Positions 20,140 through 28,680 of a stretch of 64,000 nt of DNA are shown piece after piece (the first letter of the stretch is position 1; every line of letters begins with the position of its first letter). Position numbers and translations under genes: made by a program. The DNA is from Phycisphaerae bacterium (lineage in GTDB: Bacteria > Planctomycetota > Phycisphaerae > UBA1845): NCBI GenBank assembly GCA_029260055.1, contig JAJDDX010000046.1, forward strand, positions 24,675-88,674, read 5' to 3'. The notes beneath the pieces were generated by a model. It searched no databases and was not told the DNA's origin. It worked only from the letters and a program-made list of their open reading frames with translations.

Positions 20140-21003
20140 TCAGACCTGAGTCGATTCCCCCCCCCCCACCACGACGATGCCCGCTGCGTCGGCGGATTGG
20201 ATCATCTTCTCCCGCTCGACGATGACCGACTTGCCGGCCTCGACGATCAGCATCTTCGCCCCGTGCTTGCTCAGCTTCGTGATCGTCTCGGGGCCGACGG
20301 TGGGTACGTCGAAACGCATGTCCTGATCCGGCTTGGCCACCTTAATCAGCGTCCAGCCGCCCTGCGGGCATAGCTCACCCGCGCGGGCGATCATCCGGTC
20401 CGTGCCCTCGATCGCCTCGACCGCGATGACCTCGGTCTCTTTCACGGCGATGGCCTGGCCGATGTCGAGCCGGCCCATCTCCTTGGCGATCCTCCAACCG
20501 AACTCGATGTCCTTGGTCTGGGCGTCGCTGGGTTGACGCCGAGTCAGCACGCCCGCCGGTGCCATGTGCTCTTTGGTGTAGGCCACGCAGTCGTCCATGA
20601 TGATGCCGTGCTTGGCGAACTCGTCAGCGACAGCCGCCAGAACCGTATCGTTACGCTTGTCCGGGATGCCGAAGAACCAGATTCTGATCGCGGTCAGGTC
20701 GGGGAGCAAGCGGAGCAGGCGAAATCGCCCGAACATGTCCGCCTTGCGGACCGAACCGGCCAGGATTACCCGCGTCGCGCCCTGCCGCCGGAGCACGCGA
20801 ATCCATCGCCCCATCCGCACCATCCCGCTCCAGCGAAACACGTCCGCCTTGTCGAACAGGGACGAATCCGCAAAGCCGCGAAGCCCGACGACCGTCACAT
20901 GGCAGCCGGCGGCCTTCGCACCGTCCAGGACCATCTGCGGAAAGAGGCCGTGCCCGGCGATGATGCCGAGTCGCGTGGGTTTGCTTGAAGTCGTGTTCGG
21001 CAT
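20140..21003 (-). CDS. lpxI: UDP-2,3-diacylglucosamine diphosphatase LpxI
   Basis: LGIIAGHGLFPQMVLDGAKAAG, GATRVILAGSVRK, TKDIEFGWRIAKEMGRLDIGQAIAVKE, EGTDRMI; adjacent to lpxD. Confidence 0.9.
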   Translation of the reverse strand: MPNTTSSKPTRLGIIAGHGLFPQMVLDGAKAAGCHVTVVGLRGFADSSLFDKADVFRWSGMVRMGRWIRVLRRQGATRVILAGSVRKADMFGRFRLLRLLPDLTAIRIWFFGIPDKRNDTVLAAVADEFAKHGIIMDDCVAYTKEHMAPAGVLTRRQPSDAQTKDIEFGWRIAKEMGRLDIGQAIAVKETEVIAVEAIEGTDRMIARAGELCPQGGWTLIKVAKPDQDMRFDVPTVGPETITKLSKHGAKMLIVEAGKSVIVEREKMIQSADAAGIVVVGGGESTQV

Positions 21004-21017
21004 CGCGAAGAAGGTCC

Positions 21018-21073
21018 CGAGCCGCACGCTTTAGCCTGCGCGGACAGCCGCGCGGGCTAAAGCCCACGGCTCA
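21018..21073. repeat. Inverted pair of CCGAGCCG..GCTTTAGCC..GCGCGG REP-like units (potential large cruciform)
   Basis: CCGAGCCGCACGCTTTAGCCTGCGCGG-ACAG-CCGCGCGGGCTAAAGCCCACGGCTC. Confidence 0.75.
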
Positions 21074-21102
21074 GATGGTCCCGAAACGTGTGAGGCGCGG
21101 TG

Positions 21103-22176
21103 CTACGGTGCGCCTTGCGGTGACGGGGTGTCCACCAGGCCGCGCAGTTCTTCGAGTTCGCGTTCGAGTTCCTTGACCCGCTTGGCCAATTCCGGAAGTC
21201 GCTTCTGAACGACCACCATGCGCTTGAACTCGGCGATCGGGATCGCCGGGTAGCCCAGCACGACACTGTCGGCGGGCACATCGTTCTTCACGCCGGACTT
21301 GGCCGCCACCGTGGCGTTGTCGCCGATGGTCAGATGCCCGGCCACGCCGACATGCCCCGCGAGTGTCACGTGGTTGCCCACCTTGACCGAGCCGGCGATG
21401 CCCACGACGCCGACGAAGATGCAATCACGCCCGACCTTCGTACCGTGGCCGATCACCACCACGTTGCCGAACTTGGATCCCGCTCCGATCTCCGTCGTGC
21501 CCAGCGTGGCGCGGTCGATCGTGCAGTTCGCGCCGATCTCGACATCGTCGTGCAGGATCGCACGTCCCACCTGCGGAATCTTGATCCACTTCTCGCCCAG
21601 CGGCGCGTAACCCAGCCCGTCCTCACCGACGACCGAGCCGGCATGAATCGTCACGCGGCTGCCGATCTCGGAGTGATCGTACACCACGACATTGGGATAG
21701 AAGATGCAGTCGTTCCCGATTCGGACGCCGTCGGCGATGTAGCAGCCGGGGTAGATCGTGCATCGGTCGCCGACGGTCGCGTTAGCTCCGATTGTCACCC
21801 CGGCGGCGATGTTGGCGCGGTTGCCGATCGAAGCGGTCGGGTCGATGGCGGCGCGCTCGGAGACGCCCCACTGGGGATGCTCGCGGTAGCCGTGGATAGC
21901 GATGATCGCCACGGTCAACGCGCTATATGGCTCCTCACATCGAATCGCGGCGAGGCCATCGGGTACCGGCAACCCGGGCCTGAGGATGACAGCCGAAGCG
22001 CCGGTCGTCGCGACAGCGGACAGGTACCTCTCGTTTGAGAGAAAGCTGATTTCGCCGTGCTTAGCGGCCTCGAGCGTGTTGACGGCGTCAATCAGACGAT
22101 CCTCGCCCTCGACCGTCGCGGGGAAGCCGTGGTCGACGAGAATCTGGCAGAGCTGGGATAATCTAAGCTGTTTCAC
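21103..22176 (-). CDS. lpxD: UDP-3-O-(acyl)glucosamine N-acyltransferase
   Basis: Hexapeptide-repeat left-handed beta helix; VGEDGLGYAPLGEKWIKIPQVGRAILHDDVEIGANCTIDRATLGTTEIG. Confidence 0.95.
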   Translation of the reverse strand: MKQLRLSQLCQILVDHGFPATVEGEDRLIDAVNTLEAAKHGEISFLSNERYLSAVATTGASAVILRPGLPVPDGLAAIRCEEPYSALTVAIIAIHGYREHPQWGVSERAAIDPTASIGNRANIAAGVTIGANATVGDRCTIYPGCYIADGVRIGNDCIFYPNVVVYDHSEIGSRVTIHAGSVVGEDGLGYAPLGEKWIKIPQVGRAILHDDVEIGANCTIDRATLGTTEIGAGSKFGNVVVIGHGTKVGRDCIFVGVVGIAGSVKVGNHVTLAGHVGVAGHLTIGDNATVAAKSGVKNDVPADSVVLGYPAIPIAEFKRMVVVQKRLPELAKRVKELERELEELRGLVDTPSPQGAP

Positions 22177-22424
22177 TTCGGTATCCGGCCAAGACCGTGA
22201 AAGTCGCGTTTCCGTCGCGGCGGCATTCTACGGGCGTGATTTCAACGGTGTCAAACCCGACAATTCACGACGAAACGAGCTTTCGTGGCTGCACTGAACG
22301 TGCGATATCGGCGAAAACGCGGCCTCTTCGCTGGCGTGATACGATGGTCGAAGTACACTACCCCGTTCGGTGCGGGTAAAGGCCGGCACGAACCTGTCGG
22401 CCGCACGATGATCGATCCGGGCTC

Positions 22425-23339
22425 ATGGCACTCACGACACTCCAACGAAGTATTCTGGCGTCCGTCGGTTGCTTGCTCTGCGCGCACGCCGCCGCTCTCG
22501 ACATTCCGGTCCCGTCCGGCGAGGGGTACGCGCCGGCCTGGGACAAGGTGGCTTTCGACCACGGATTGTGGAGCGCCGTCCTTGCGGATCACGTGGATGG
22601 GGCGGGTTTGGTCGACTATGCAGCCGTCCGCTCCGACAAGCGATTCGAGGAATATCTCTATCGGCTGGCGAATACCGACCCGGGGGCGTTGGCGTCGAGT
22701 GACGCTCGTCTGGCGTTCTGGATCAACGCCTACAACGCCTTTGCGGTGCAAGGCGTACTCGCCACGTTGCCGGTCGAGCGGGCAAAATGGCCTGGCTACA
22801 GCGTGCTCGCTGTCGAAGTTCCCGGAATCACAGCGGCCGGTAAGGGGTTCTTCGAGGGACTGAAGTTCACGGTCGGCGGGCGGAGGTACAGCCTGGACGA
22901 AATCGAGAAGGCGGTCTTACTAGGGCGAGCGGAGCGCAGGGCCCGAAATCAGGACCATTACCGGACCGTGAGTCCGACCGGCGTGGATCCGCGAATCCAC
23001 TTTGCCTTGGTGTGCGCAGCCAAGGGCTGCGTGAAACTCCGCCAGGGTGCCTACGAGGGTGCGAGAATCGACACCCAGTTGGGCGAAGCGGTCCGTGGTT
23101 TTGCGCGAGATTCGCAACGAGCCACGTTTAAAAAGAGGGGGCGGACGATGCGGGTATCGCAGTTGCTGGACTGGTACCGTGCGGACCTGACGAACGCTCG
23201 GTACGATCCGCATGCGAAATCCGTGGCGGCTTTCTTGTCCGCGTATGTCGACGATCCCGAGCTGGCGCGGTCGCTCGAGAGGGATACGTGGAAAACGAGC
23301 TACATCGAGTATGACTGGAAACTGAATCTGAAACCGTAG
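22425..23339 (+). CDS. DUF547 domain-containing secreted protein
   Basis: LAFWINAYNAFAVQGVL; DPRIHFALVCAAKGC. Confidence 0.85.
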   Translation: MALTTLQRSILASVGCLLCAHAAALDIPVPSGEGYAPAWDKVAFDHGLWSAVLADHVDGAGLVDYAAVRSDKRFEEYLYRLANTDPGALASSDARLAFWINAYNAFAVQGVLATLPVERAKWPGYSVLAVEVPGITAAGKGFFEGLKFTVGGRRYSLDEIEKAVLLGRAERRARNQDHYRTVSPTGVDPRIHFALVCAAKGCVKLRQGAYEGARIDTQLGEAVRGFARDSQRATFKKRGRTMRVSQLLDWYRADLTNARYDPHAKSVAAFLSAYVDDPELARSLERDTWKTSYIEYDWKLNLKP

Positions 23340-23428
23340 CGATGTGTGCCACCGGCGGTAAGCCGCTCGTGATTCAAGCGCCCGCGAGACCATGTCTCGG
23401 TTCGCTCGGCTTGTAGTAGGTAGTTGAT

Positions 23429-24973
23429 TTGCAGTCCGTGTTGTTATTGACAGTGTTCGGTGTGTTTGCCGTGGCGACGCTTGCACTGGCGACGTATGGC
23501 ATACACCTGTACGTGTTGCTCTACCTGTTCCGCCGGCGTGCGAGCGGTCGGCGTCGCGAACAGCGCGGCGTCATCGAGGCCTATCAGCGTGATCGCGCGC
23601 CCGACGACTGGCCCGTCGTTACGTCGCAAATCCCCATCTACAACGAGGCCGACGTGGCGGTGCGCGTGATCGAAGCAGTCGCGGCGATCGAGTATGCAGC
23701 GGGCAAGCACGAGATTCAGGTGCTGGACGACAGCACGGACCACACGTGCGAGCTGATCGACCGAGTCGCCGAGAGGCTGAATGGGCAAGGCGCGGATATC
23801 AAGGTCGTGCGGCGACCCTCGCGCGAGGGATACAAGGCCGGTGCGCTGTCGTACGGATTGAGCCAGGCACGCGGCATCTACGTAGCCGTCTTCGATGCGG
23901 ACTTCGTGCCGCCGGCGGACTTTCTGCGGCGGGCTGTGCCGCTGCTCGAGGCCGCACCGGACATGGCGTGCATGCAGGGCCGCTGGGCCCACCTGAACCG
24001 CAACGAGTCGTGGCTTACCTCCGCGCAGGCGCTGGGGATCGACGGCCATTTCGCGATCGAGCAGGGTGCGAGGGCGTGGAATGGCCTGATGATGAACTTC
24101 AACGGCACAGCCGGGGTGTGGCGCAAGGCCGCCATCGACGACCCGGCTGTCGGCGGCTGGAGTGGCGATACGCTCACCGAAGACCTCGACCTCTCCTACC
24201 GCGCTCAGCTCAGCGGATGGCGGCTGGGCTATTGTCTGGATATGCCCTGCCCGGCGGAACTGCCGAACACCATCAAGGCGCTCAAGAGCCAGCAGCGGCG
24301 CTGGGCCACCGGTTCGATACAGGTGGCGGTCAAGTTGCTGCCGCGCATCTGGAAGGCCAAGCTCTCGCTCGGGGAGAAGCTCGAGGCGACCTTGCATCTG
24401 ACGCATTACTCCGTCTCGGTGTGGATGTTGCTCTTGGCGCTGATCGCCCGGCCGATGTTGATGGTCTTCGCCGGAGGCATGCTGTTCCACGACTGGGCGT
24501 GGATCGCCTGGACGGTCATCCTCTTCGCCGCATTTGCACCGTCGTTGGTGTACGCCTACGCCAGATACAGCCTCGACGGCCGCTGGCTCGCTCTGCGGAC
24601 CATTCCGTCGATGTTCGTGCTGGGTTGCGGTTTGTGTGTGAACAACGCGATGGCGGTCGTGCGCGGTTTGTACCTTCGCGGTGGAGAGTTCGTGCGCACG
24701 CCGAAGTCGGGAAGCGTCATCGGACAGACGAAGGGCTCGAGCTACGCCATCGCGCAAGACAAGCTGTGGCTGATCGAGATAGTGCTGGGCATCTATTCGG
24801 CCCTGTCGTTCATGGTCTATTACACCCAGTACCACAAGGCGTTCAGTTTCTTCCTCTTCATGTACGCCATCGGGTTTACCGTGGTCGGCTGGATGTCGCG
24901 TCCCCGGCGGCAACCGCAGCCGACGGACTCACCCGCTCCGGCTCCGGCGCTCGTCGGGGCGGAGGCGACCTAG
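23429..24973 (+). CDS. Family 2 glycosyltransferase (cellulose/glucomannan synthase-like, membrane)
   Basis: VTSQIPIYNEADVAVRVIEAVAAI, VLDDSTD, VFDADFVPP, TLTEDLDLSYRAQ, QQRRWATGSIQ (QxxRW). Confidence 0.9.
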   Translation: MQSVLLLTVFGVFAVATLALATYGIHLYVLLYLFRRRASGRRREQRGVIEAYQRDRAPDDWPVVTSQIPIYNEADVAVRVIEAVAAIEYAAGKHEIQVLDDSTDHTCELIDRVAERLNGQGADIKVVRRPSREGYKAGALSYGLSQARGIYVAVFDADFVPPADFLRRAVPLLEAAPDMACMQGRWAHLNRNESWLTSAQALGIDGHFAIEQGARAWNGLMMNFNGTAGVWRKAAIDDPAVGGWSGDTLTEDLDLSYRAQLSGWRLGYCLDMPCPAELPNTIKALKSQQRRWATGSIQVAVKLLPRIWKAKLSLGEKLEATLHLTHYSVSVWMLLLALIARPMLMVFAGGMLFHDWAWIAWTVILFAAFAPSLVYAYARYSLDGRWLALRTIPSMFVLGCGLCVNNAMAVVRGLYLRGGEFVRTPKSGSVIGQTKGSSYAIAQDKLWLIEIVLGIYSALSFMVYYTQYHKAFSFFLFMYAIGFTVVGWMSRPRRQPQPTDSPAPAPALVGAEAT

Positions 24974-24994
24974 CCCGCCGCCACGCACACGCTG

Positions 24995-26638
24995 ATGTGC
25001 CCACAAGACCAACCCACATCGCCGCGTGACGACAACCCGCCCGCCTCGGACGCACTCCCTTCGAACGCGAATACGGCGGCCGCTGCTTCGACATCGGGTG
25101 GTTCTGCTTCCGTCCCCCCTTACCAAGGGGGGAAAGAGGGGGGTGGGGCGGAGTCCTCGGCGCAACGGCCACCAACGCGGCGTGCACTTGACTGGATGCT
25201 GCCCGCAGCCGGCTGGGTGATGCTCGGTTGGTTTGTGTTCACAGCCGCACGTCTTCACCACGTATCGACTGACGTGCGTTCGTTCCAGGTAGCGTACCTG
25301 ATCGCGTTCGCGGGTTATGGCCTTCTTGTGTGGGCAGTGCTCCGGGCAACGGCAAAGAAGTTCCGGATTCCGCTCACTGGCCGGCGCCATGCCTCTCCCC
25401 TTGCCAAGGGGGGAAAGAGGGGGGTCGAGCGATCCGCGCTTGCGCCCAACGACGTGGCCCGCGCCAGCCGATCGTGGGTGTGGTGGCTGATCGCCTGCGC
25501 GGTCATCCGAATCCCCCTGCTCGGTACGCAACCGTCCGACGACCTGCACCGCTACGTGTGGGAGGGCAAGGTTCAACTCGAGCACGTGAACCCGTTCGAT
25601 ACGCCGCCCGATGACCCGTCCTTGGCCCATATGCGTGATGCCAACTGGGCGCAGATCAACCATCCCGACTATCCGGCGATCTACCCGCCGCTCGCGCAGA
25701 TGGAGTTCGCAGCCATAGCGGCTGTGCACCCGTCGGTGTTCGCGTTCAAACTCGTCCACGTCGTGTGGGACGTACTGACCATCGCCGTGCTGGGCGCATG
25801 CGTGGCGAGGCTCGGGAAGACTGCGGTAAGGCACCCCGAGCCGCGGGCTTCAGCCCGCGCGGACACGCGGACGGCGAACGCTCTCGATCTACGACCACAC
25901 GCGGCGGTTCTTTACGGCCTTTGTCCGCTCGTGCTTACCTCGTTCGGGATCGACGGACACGTAGACAGCCTGATGTTGCTACTGATGGCGCTTATGGTCT
26001 GGGCGATGCTGGCTGGGCGTTGGGCGTGGGCGGGCGTCGCACTCGGTGGAGCCATCGCCACGAAGCTCATGCCGCTGATCCTCTTGCCGTGGCTCATCCT
26101 GCGAAAACCGCGTGCAGCCATCGCGGCGATGGCCGTCGTGGCTCTATGCTACCTGCCCTACATCGACGCGGGCACGATGCTCTTTTCCAGCCTGAGGCGT
26201 TTCGGCACCGGTAGCGAGTTCTTCAGCCTCACCGGTGTGCTCGGTGTCGCCGGCACGCTGCGCGACCTGCACCCTCTTGCCATGCCCGGGCTGCTCGGTG
26301 TCATCATCGTGGCGCTCGCGATACGCTCGGACGATTTCACGAAGTACGCCTCCCGCGCGTGGACGGCCACGTTGATGCTCTTGCCCGTCGTGCATTTCTG
26401 GTATCTGACCTGGGTGATCCTGTTTCTACCGTTGCGCATACGCTTCGCCTGGCTCGCAGCCGGCGCTGCCTTCGTCTGCTATTTCGAGGCGGAACAGCAA
26501 CGAACATTGACAGGCCACTGGAACATGCCAACCTGGGCTCCGGTGGCAGTGTGGACGGTGTTCGTCGTAGGCGCCGTCGGCGATGCAGTCATCCGATGGA
26601 CGCGCGGGCGGCACGGCACACGACTCGATACCGCGTAA
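24995..26638 (+). CDS. Polytopic glycosyltransferase (GT87/DUF2029-like) with three in-frame repeat insertions
   Basis: HRYVWEGKVQLEHVNPFDTPPDD, YPPLAQMEF, many TM helices; repeats at 25113, 25391 and 25836 translated in frame. Confidence 0.75.
   Translation: MCPQDQPTSPRDDNPPASDALPSNANTAAAASTSGGSASVPPYQGGKEGGGAESSAQRPPTRRALDWMLPAAGWVMLGWFVFTAARLHHVSTDVRSFQVAYLIAFAGYGLLVWAVLRATAKKFRIPLTGRRHASPLAKGGKRGVERSALAPNDVARASRSWVWWLIACAVIRIPLLGTQPSDDLHRYVWEGKVQLEHVNPFDTPPDDPSLAHMRDANWAQINHPDYPAIYPPLAQMEFAAIAAVHPSVFAFKLVHVVWDVLTIAVLGACVARLGKTAVRHPEPRASARADTRTANALDLRPHAAVLYGLCPLVLTSFGIDGHVDSLMLLLMALMVWAMLAGRWAWAGVALGGAIATKLMPLILLPWLILRKPRAAIAAMAVVALCYLPYIDAGTMLFSSLRRFGTGSEFFSLTGVLGVAGTLRDLHPLAMPGLLGVIIVALAIRSDDFTKYASRAWTATLMLLPVVHFWYLTWVILFLPLRIRFAWLAAGAAFVCYFEAEQQRTLTGHWNMPTWAPVAVWTVFVVGAVGDAVIRWTRGRHGTRLDTA
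25113..25146. repeat. CCCCCTTACCAAGGGGGGAAAGAGGGGGG-type dispersed palindromic repeat (copy 1)
   Basis: Read directly; reverse frame gives PPLSPLGKGG. Confidence 0.85.
25391..25427. repeat. CCCCTTGCCAAGGGGGGAAAGAGGGGGG-type dispersed palindromic repeat (copy 2)
   Basis: Same core as 25113..25146. Confidence 0.85.
25836..25862. repeat. REP-like palindrome CCGAGCCGCGGGCTTCAGCCCGCGCGG (inside CDS)
   Basis: 27/27 identical to 2426..2452. Confidence 0.85.
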
Positions 26639-26679
26639 CACGCTCAGCTCAATACGGCGTACCACGTTTCGCAGTATTC

Positions 26680-27190
26680 TTCCTGAGCCCTGAAAGGGCG
26701 CAAGATAGTAGCCCGGGGTGAAACCCTCGTTGTTCTACACAACTCCGCGCGTCTGCTCCGTCATCGCAAGATGAGCGGAGGTGCTCTCTCTGCAGGCTGA
26801 AGGCCTGCACGATAGTAGCCGGCGGTAGGTCCGCCGAAGGCGGGCCACCGCCGGATCGCGTCTCCACCGAATACCACGACCCTGTAAGGGTCGGCCAGAG
26901 CCGGGCGTTCTTTCCGCCCCCTTCAGGGTCGAGTGGAGTGATATGAAGCACGATAACCGTGAGCGGCGTTCGCCTACGGCGAACTTGCACACGGCTACTG
27001 TCTATCAGCCTTTCAGGCTGGGGCCGGCTTGCACCTGCAAAGCCCGACGGGCACTACCGATCGACGCTCCTGGATATGTGTAGAAGAACGAGAGTGAAAC
27101 CCCGGGTGGACGAGCACCCCCACCTCTCAGAAGTCCTGCAAGGGCGGAACAACACACACCATCTGCGTGTATGCCGTCTTGGCTGGATTC
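26680..27190. repeat. Cluster of degenerate CCTGAAAGGGC../GTGAAACCC.. dispersed repeats
   Basis: CCCTGAAAGGGCGCAAGATAGTAGCCCGGGGTGAAACCCTCG; GGCTGAAGGCCTGCACGATAGTAGCC; CCCTGTAAGGGTCGG; CCTTTCAGGCTGGGGCCGG; GAGTGAAACCCCGGGTGG. Confidence 0.65.
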
Positions 27191-27217
27191 CGCGCCTTTC
27201 CTGCCTATGATTAGGTC

Positions 27218-27673
27218 ATGCACTTCAGGATTGCCCTCATCGTGGTGGGCGTCATCGCCCTCACAGTTGCAGTGGCCTCTGTACTGCGCGTGCCCGAACT
27301 GTCGAGGCGGATCGCCTGCCAGCAAAACATGAAGCACATCGCGATGGCCGTCAAGGTCTATGGCATGCCGGACGGACAAGACGCAGCCGCCCTGCTCCGG
27401 TTCGGCGAGTCAGCCGGCATGGCACCTGAAGAGATGATCTGCCCGTCGTCCGGGCTCGACAAGTGCAACTATGTGATCGTGCCGCACTCCCTCGTGACAA
27501 AACAGGGCGTCGACAATCGTCTCGTCGTGATGTACGAGCCGAAGTCCAACCATGGCGACGGCGGCAACATCTTCTTCGCCGACGGCCACGCGACGTTCGC
27601 CCGCGGCGCGCTGTATGACCGCTACGTGCGCAACCCGACGCGCTGGTGGGACGATGAAGGCAAGCAGCCATGA
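27218..27673 (+). CDS. DUF1559/pseudopilin-like small TM protein with H-X-DG region
   Basis: CQQNMKHIAMAVKVYGM and NHGDGGNIFFADGHATF. Confidence 0.6.
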   Translation: MHFRIALIVVGVIALTVAVASVLRVPELSRRIACQQNMKHIAMAVKVYGMPDGQDAAALLRFGESAGMAPEEMICPSSGLDKCNYVIVPHSLVTKQGVDNRLVVMYEPKSNHGDGGNIFFADGHATFARGALYDRYVRNPTRWWDDEGKQP

Positions 27674-27989
27674 TCCGCAGGGTTGTCATCATGCTGATTG
27701 CCGCCATGGCAGCCTGGTTCGTCGTTCCCCAACTCGCGTTTTGGCGCTCGATTTCGTCGGTTGTCCGCCCGGTGATCCGTCGGGCGGTATCTTCAGCTTG
27801 CTCTCTTACCTCTTTCTCTCTGTGTTGGCGCCGGTGGCAGCGGTCGCGGGCGGAGCTATTGCCTTTCGACTCCAGGGCGGGACGATGGCCTTCCGTGGAC
27901 GGTTTCCGCCCGGACGCTGTCAGACATGCGGCTACGACCTCACCGGTAACGCATCCGGCGTCTGCCCGGAGTGCGGCGCGGAGATCTAG
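27670..27989 (+). pseudogene. Frameshifted copy of TM + CGYDLTGN zinc-ribbon family
   Basis: N-terminus MIRRVVIMLIAAMAAWFVVPQLAF in frame 1; C-terminus CQTCGYDLTGNASGVCPECGAEI* in frame 3. Confidence 0.7.
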
Positions 27990-27994
27990 AAGGC

Positions 27995-28057
27995 GTGATT
28001 CGCAGAGCGATCTTCGTGGTGCTGACACTGGCGGCTGCAGGAGCAAGACAACTGTGA
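27995..28057 (+). pseudogene. Truncated N-terminal remnant of the same family (VIRRAIFVVLTLAAAGARQL*)
   Basis: Matches the leader of the 28677 and 29135 copies; preceded by the same GAGTGCGGC.CGGAGATC.AG..GC.TGATTCGC junction. Confidence 0.6.
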
Positions 28058-28180
28058 CGAACCGACCCCGACGGCGGAGTTGAGCTCTTTTCGTTGAATC
28101 GGACGGGGCGCCCGGGTACGATCGCGCGTCGAATCTGGTGCCCGGGACATGTCGGCTGTAACTCGAAGGGAGTAACGAAG

Positions 28181-28624
28181 ATGGCTCCGAGAAGGCCGGA
28201 TGACGATCATTGGTCCCCGGGTGCGGCGCTTGTCCGAGCGGTGCTTTCCGGGGTGGCAGCCGGCCTCGCAATGGGGCTTGCTTACTTTCTGCTGACCTGG
28301 CTACTGCAAGACTGGATCAGGTCGACGGACTTCCGCCGAACTTACTACGGAAGATACTACACGCCGCTCGTGCTTCTGCCGTTCTTCGTGACCTCGGGTA
28401 TCTTCGCGGTAATCAGCCTCCGACTCGCCGAGCGGACCTTCGGCGGTCACGGCATCTTGCTGATGATCCCGATCGTCGCGACGACGGCCGCCGCCATGGC
28501 CGTTGCGGTGGGGCTCTGCCGGCTGATGATCACGCCGTGGCCGGAACGTCTCTGGTGGGTCCTGCTCGCCCTCGGTGTCGGCATGCTGGGCGGCGCTGTG
28601 ATCAAGATGCTGCGATCCGGTTGA
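28181..28624 (+). CDS. Hypothetical 4-TM membrane protein
   Basis: ATG 28181; four hydrophobic segments; no family recognised. Confidence 0.6.
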   Translation: MAPRRPDDDHWSPGAALVRAVLSGVAAGLAMGLAYFLLTWLLQDWIRSTDFRRTYYGRYYTPLVLLPFFVTSGIFAVISLRLAERTFGGHGILLMIPIVATTAAAMAVAVGLCRLMITPWPERLWWVLLALGVGMLGGAVIKMLRSG

Positions 28625-28650
28625 CCGCGGAGGGCTCCGGCGTTGGCTCC

Positions 28651-28680
28651 GAACGCGCTACGGAGATCAAGCGGGCATGA
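28651..28680 (+). pseudogene. C-terminal remnant (..ATEIKRA, ATGA) of CGYDLTGN family
   Basis: GCTACGGAGATCAAGCGGGCATGATGCGCAAG matches the junction at 29115..29145. Confidence 0.55.

Noticed and set aside
23444-24913. 489-aa antisense ORF opposite the GT2 gene
   Set aside because: High-GC mirror ORF; the plus-strand GT2 motifs (QxxRW, DxD-like) are clear, and the antisense protein is Arg/His/Gln-rich with no motif.
23746-25029. 427-aa alternate-frame ORF within GT2
   Set aside because: Arg/Gly/Ala-rich out-of-frame translation of the GT2 gene.
25113-25427. Possible CRISPR from two similar GGGGGGAAAGAGGGGGG units
   Set aside because: Only two units, about 280 bp apart, within a CDS; matches dispersed palindromic repeat behaviour instead.
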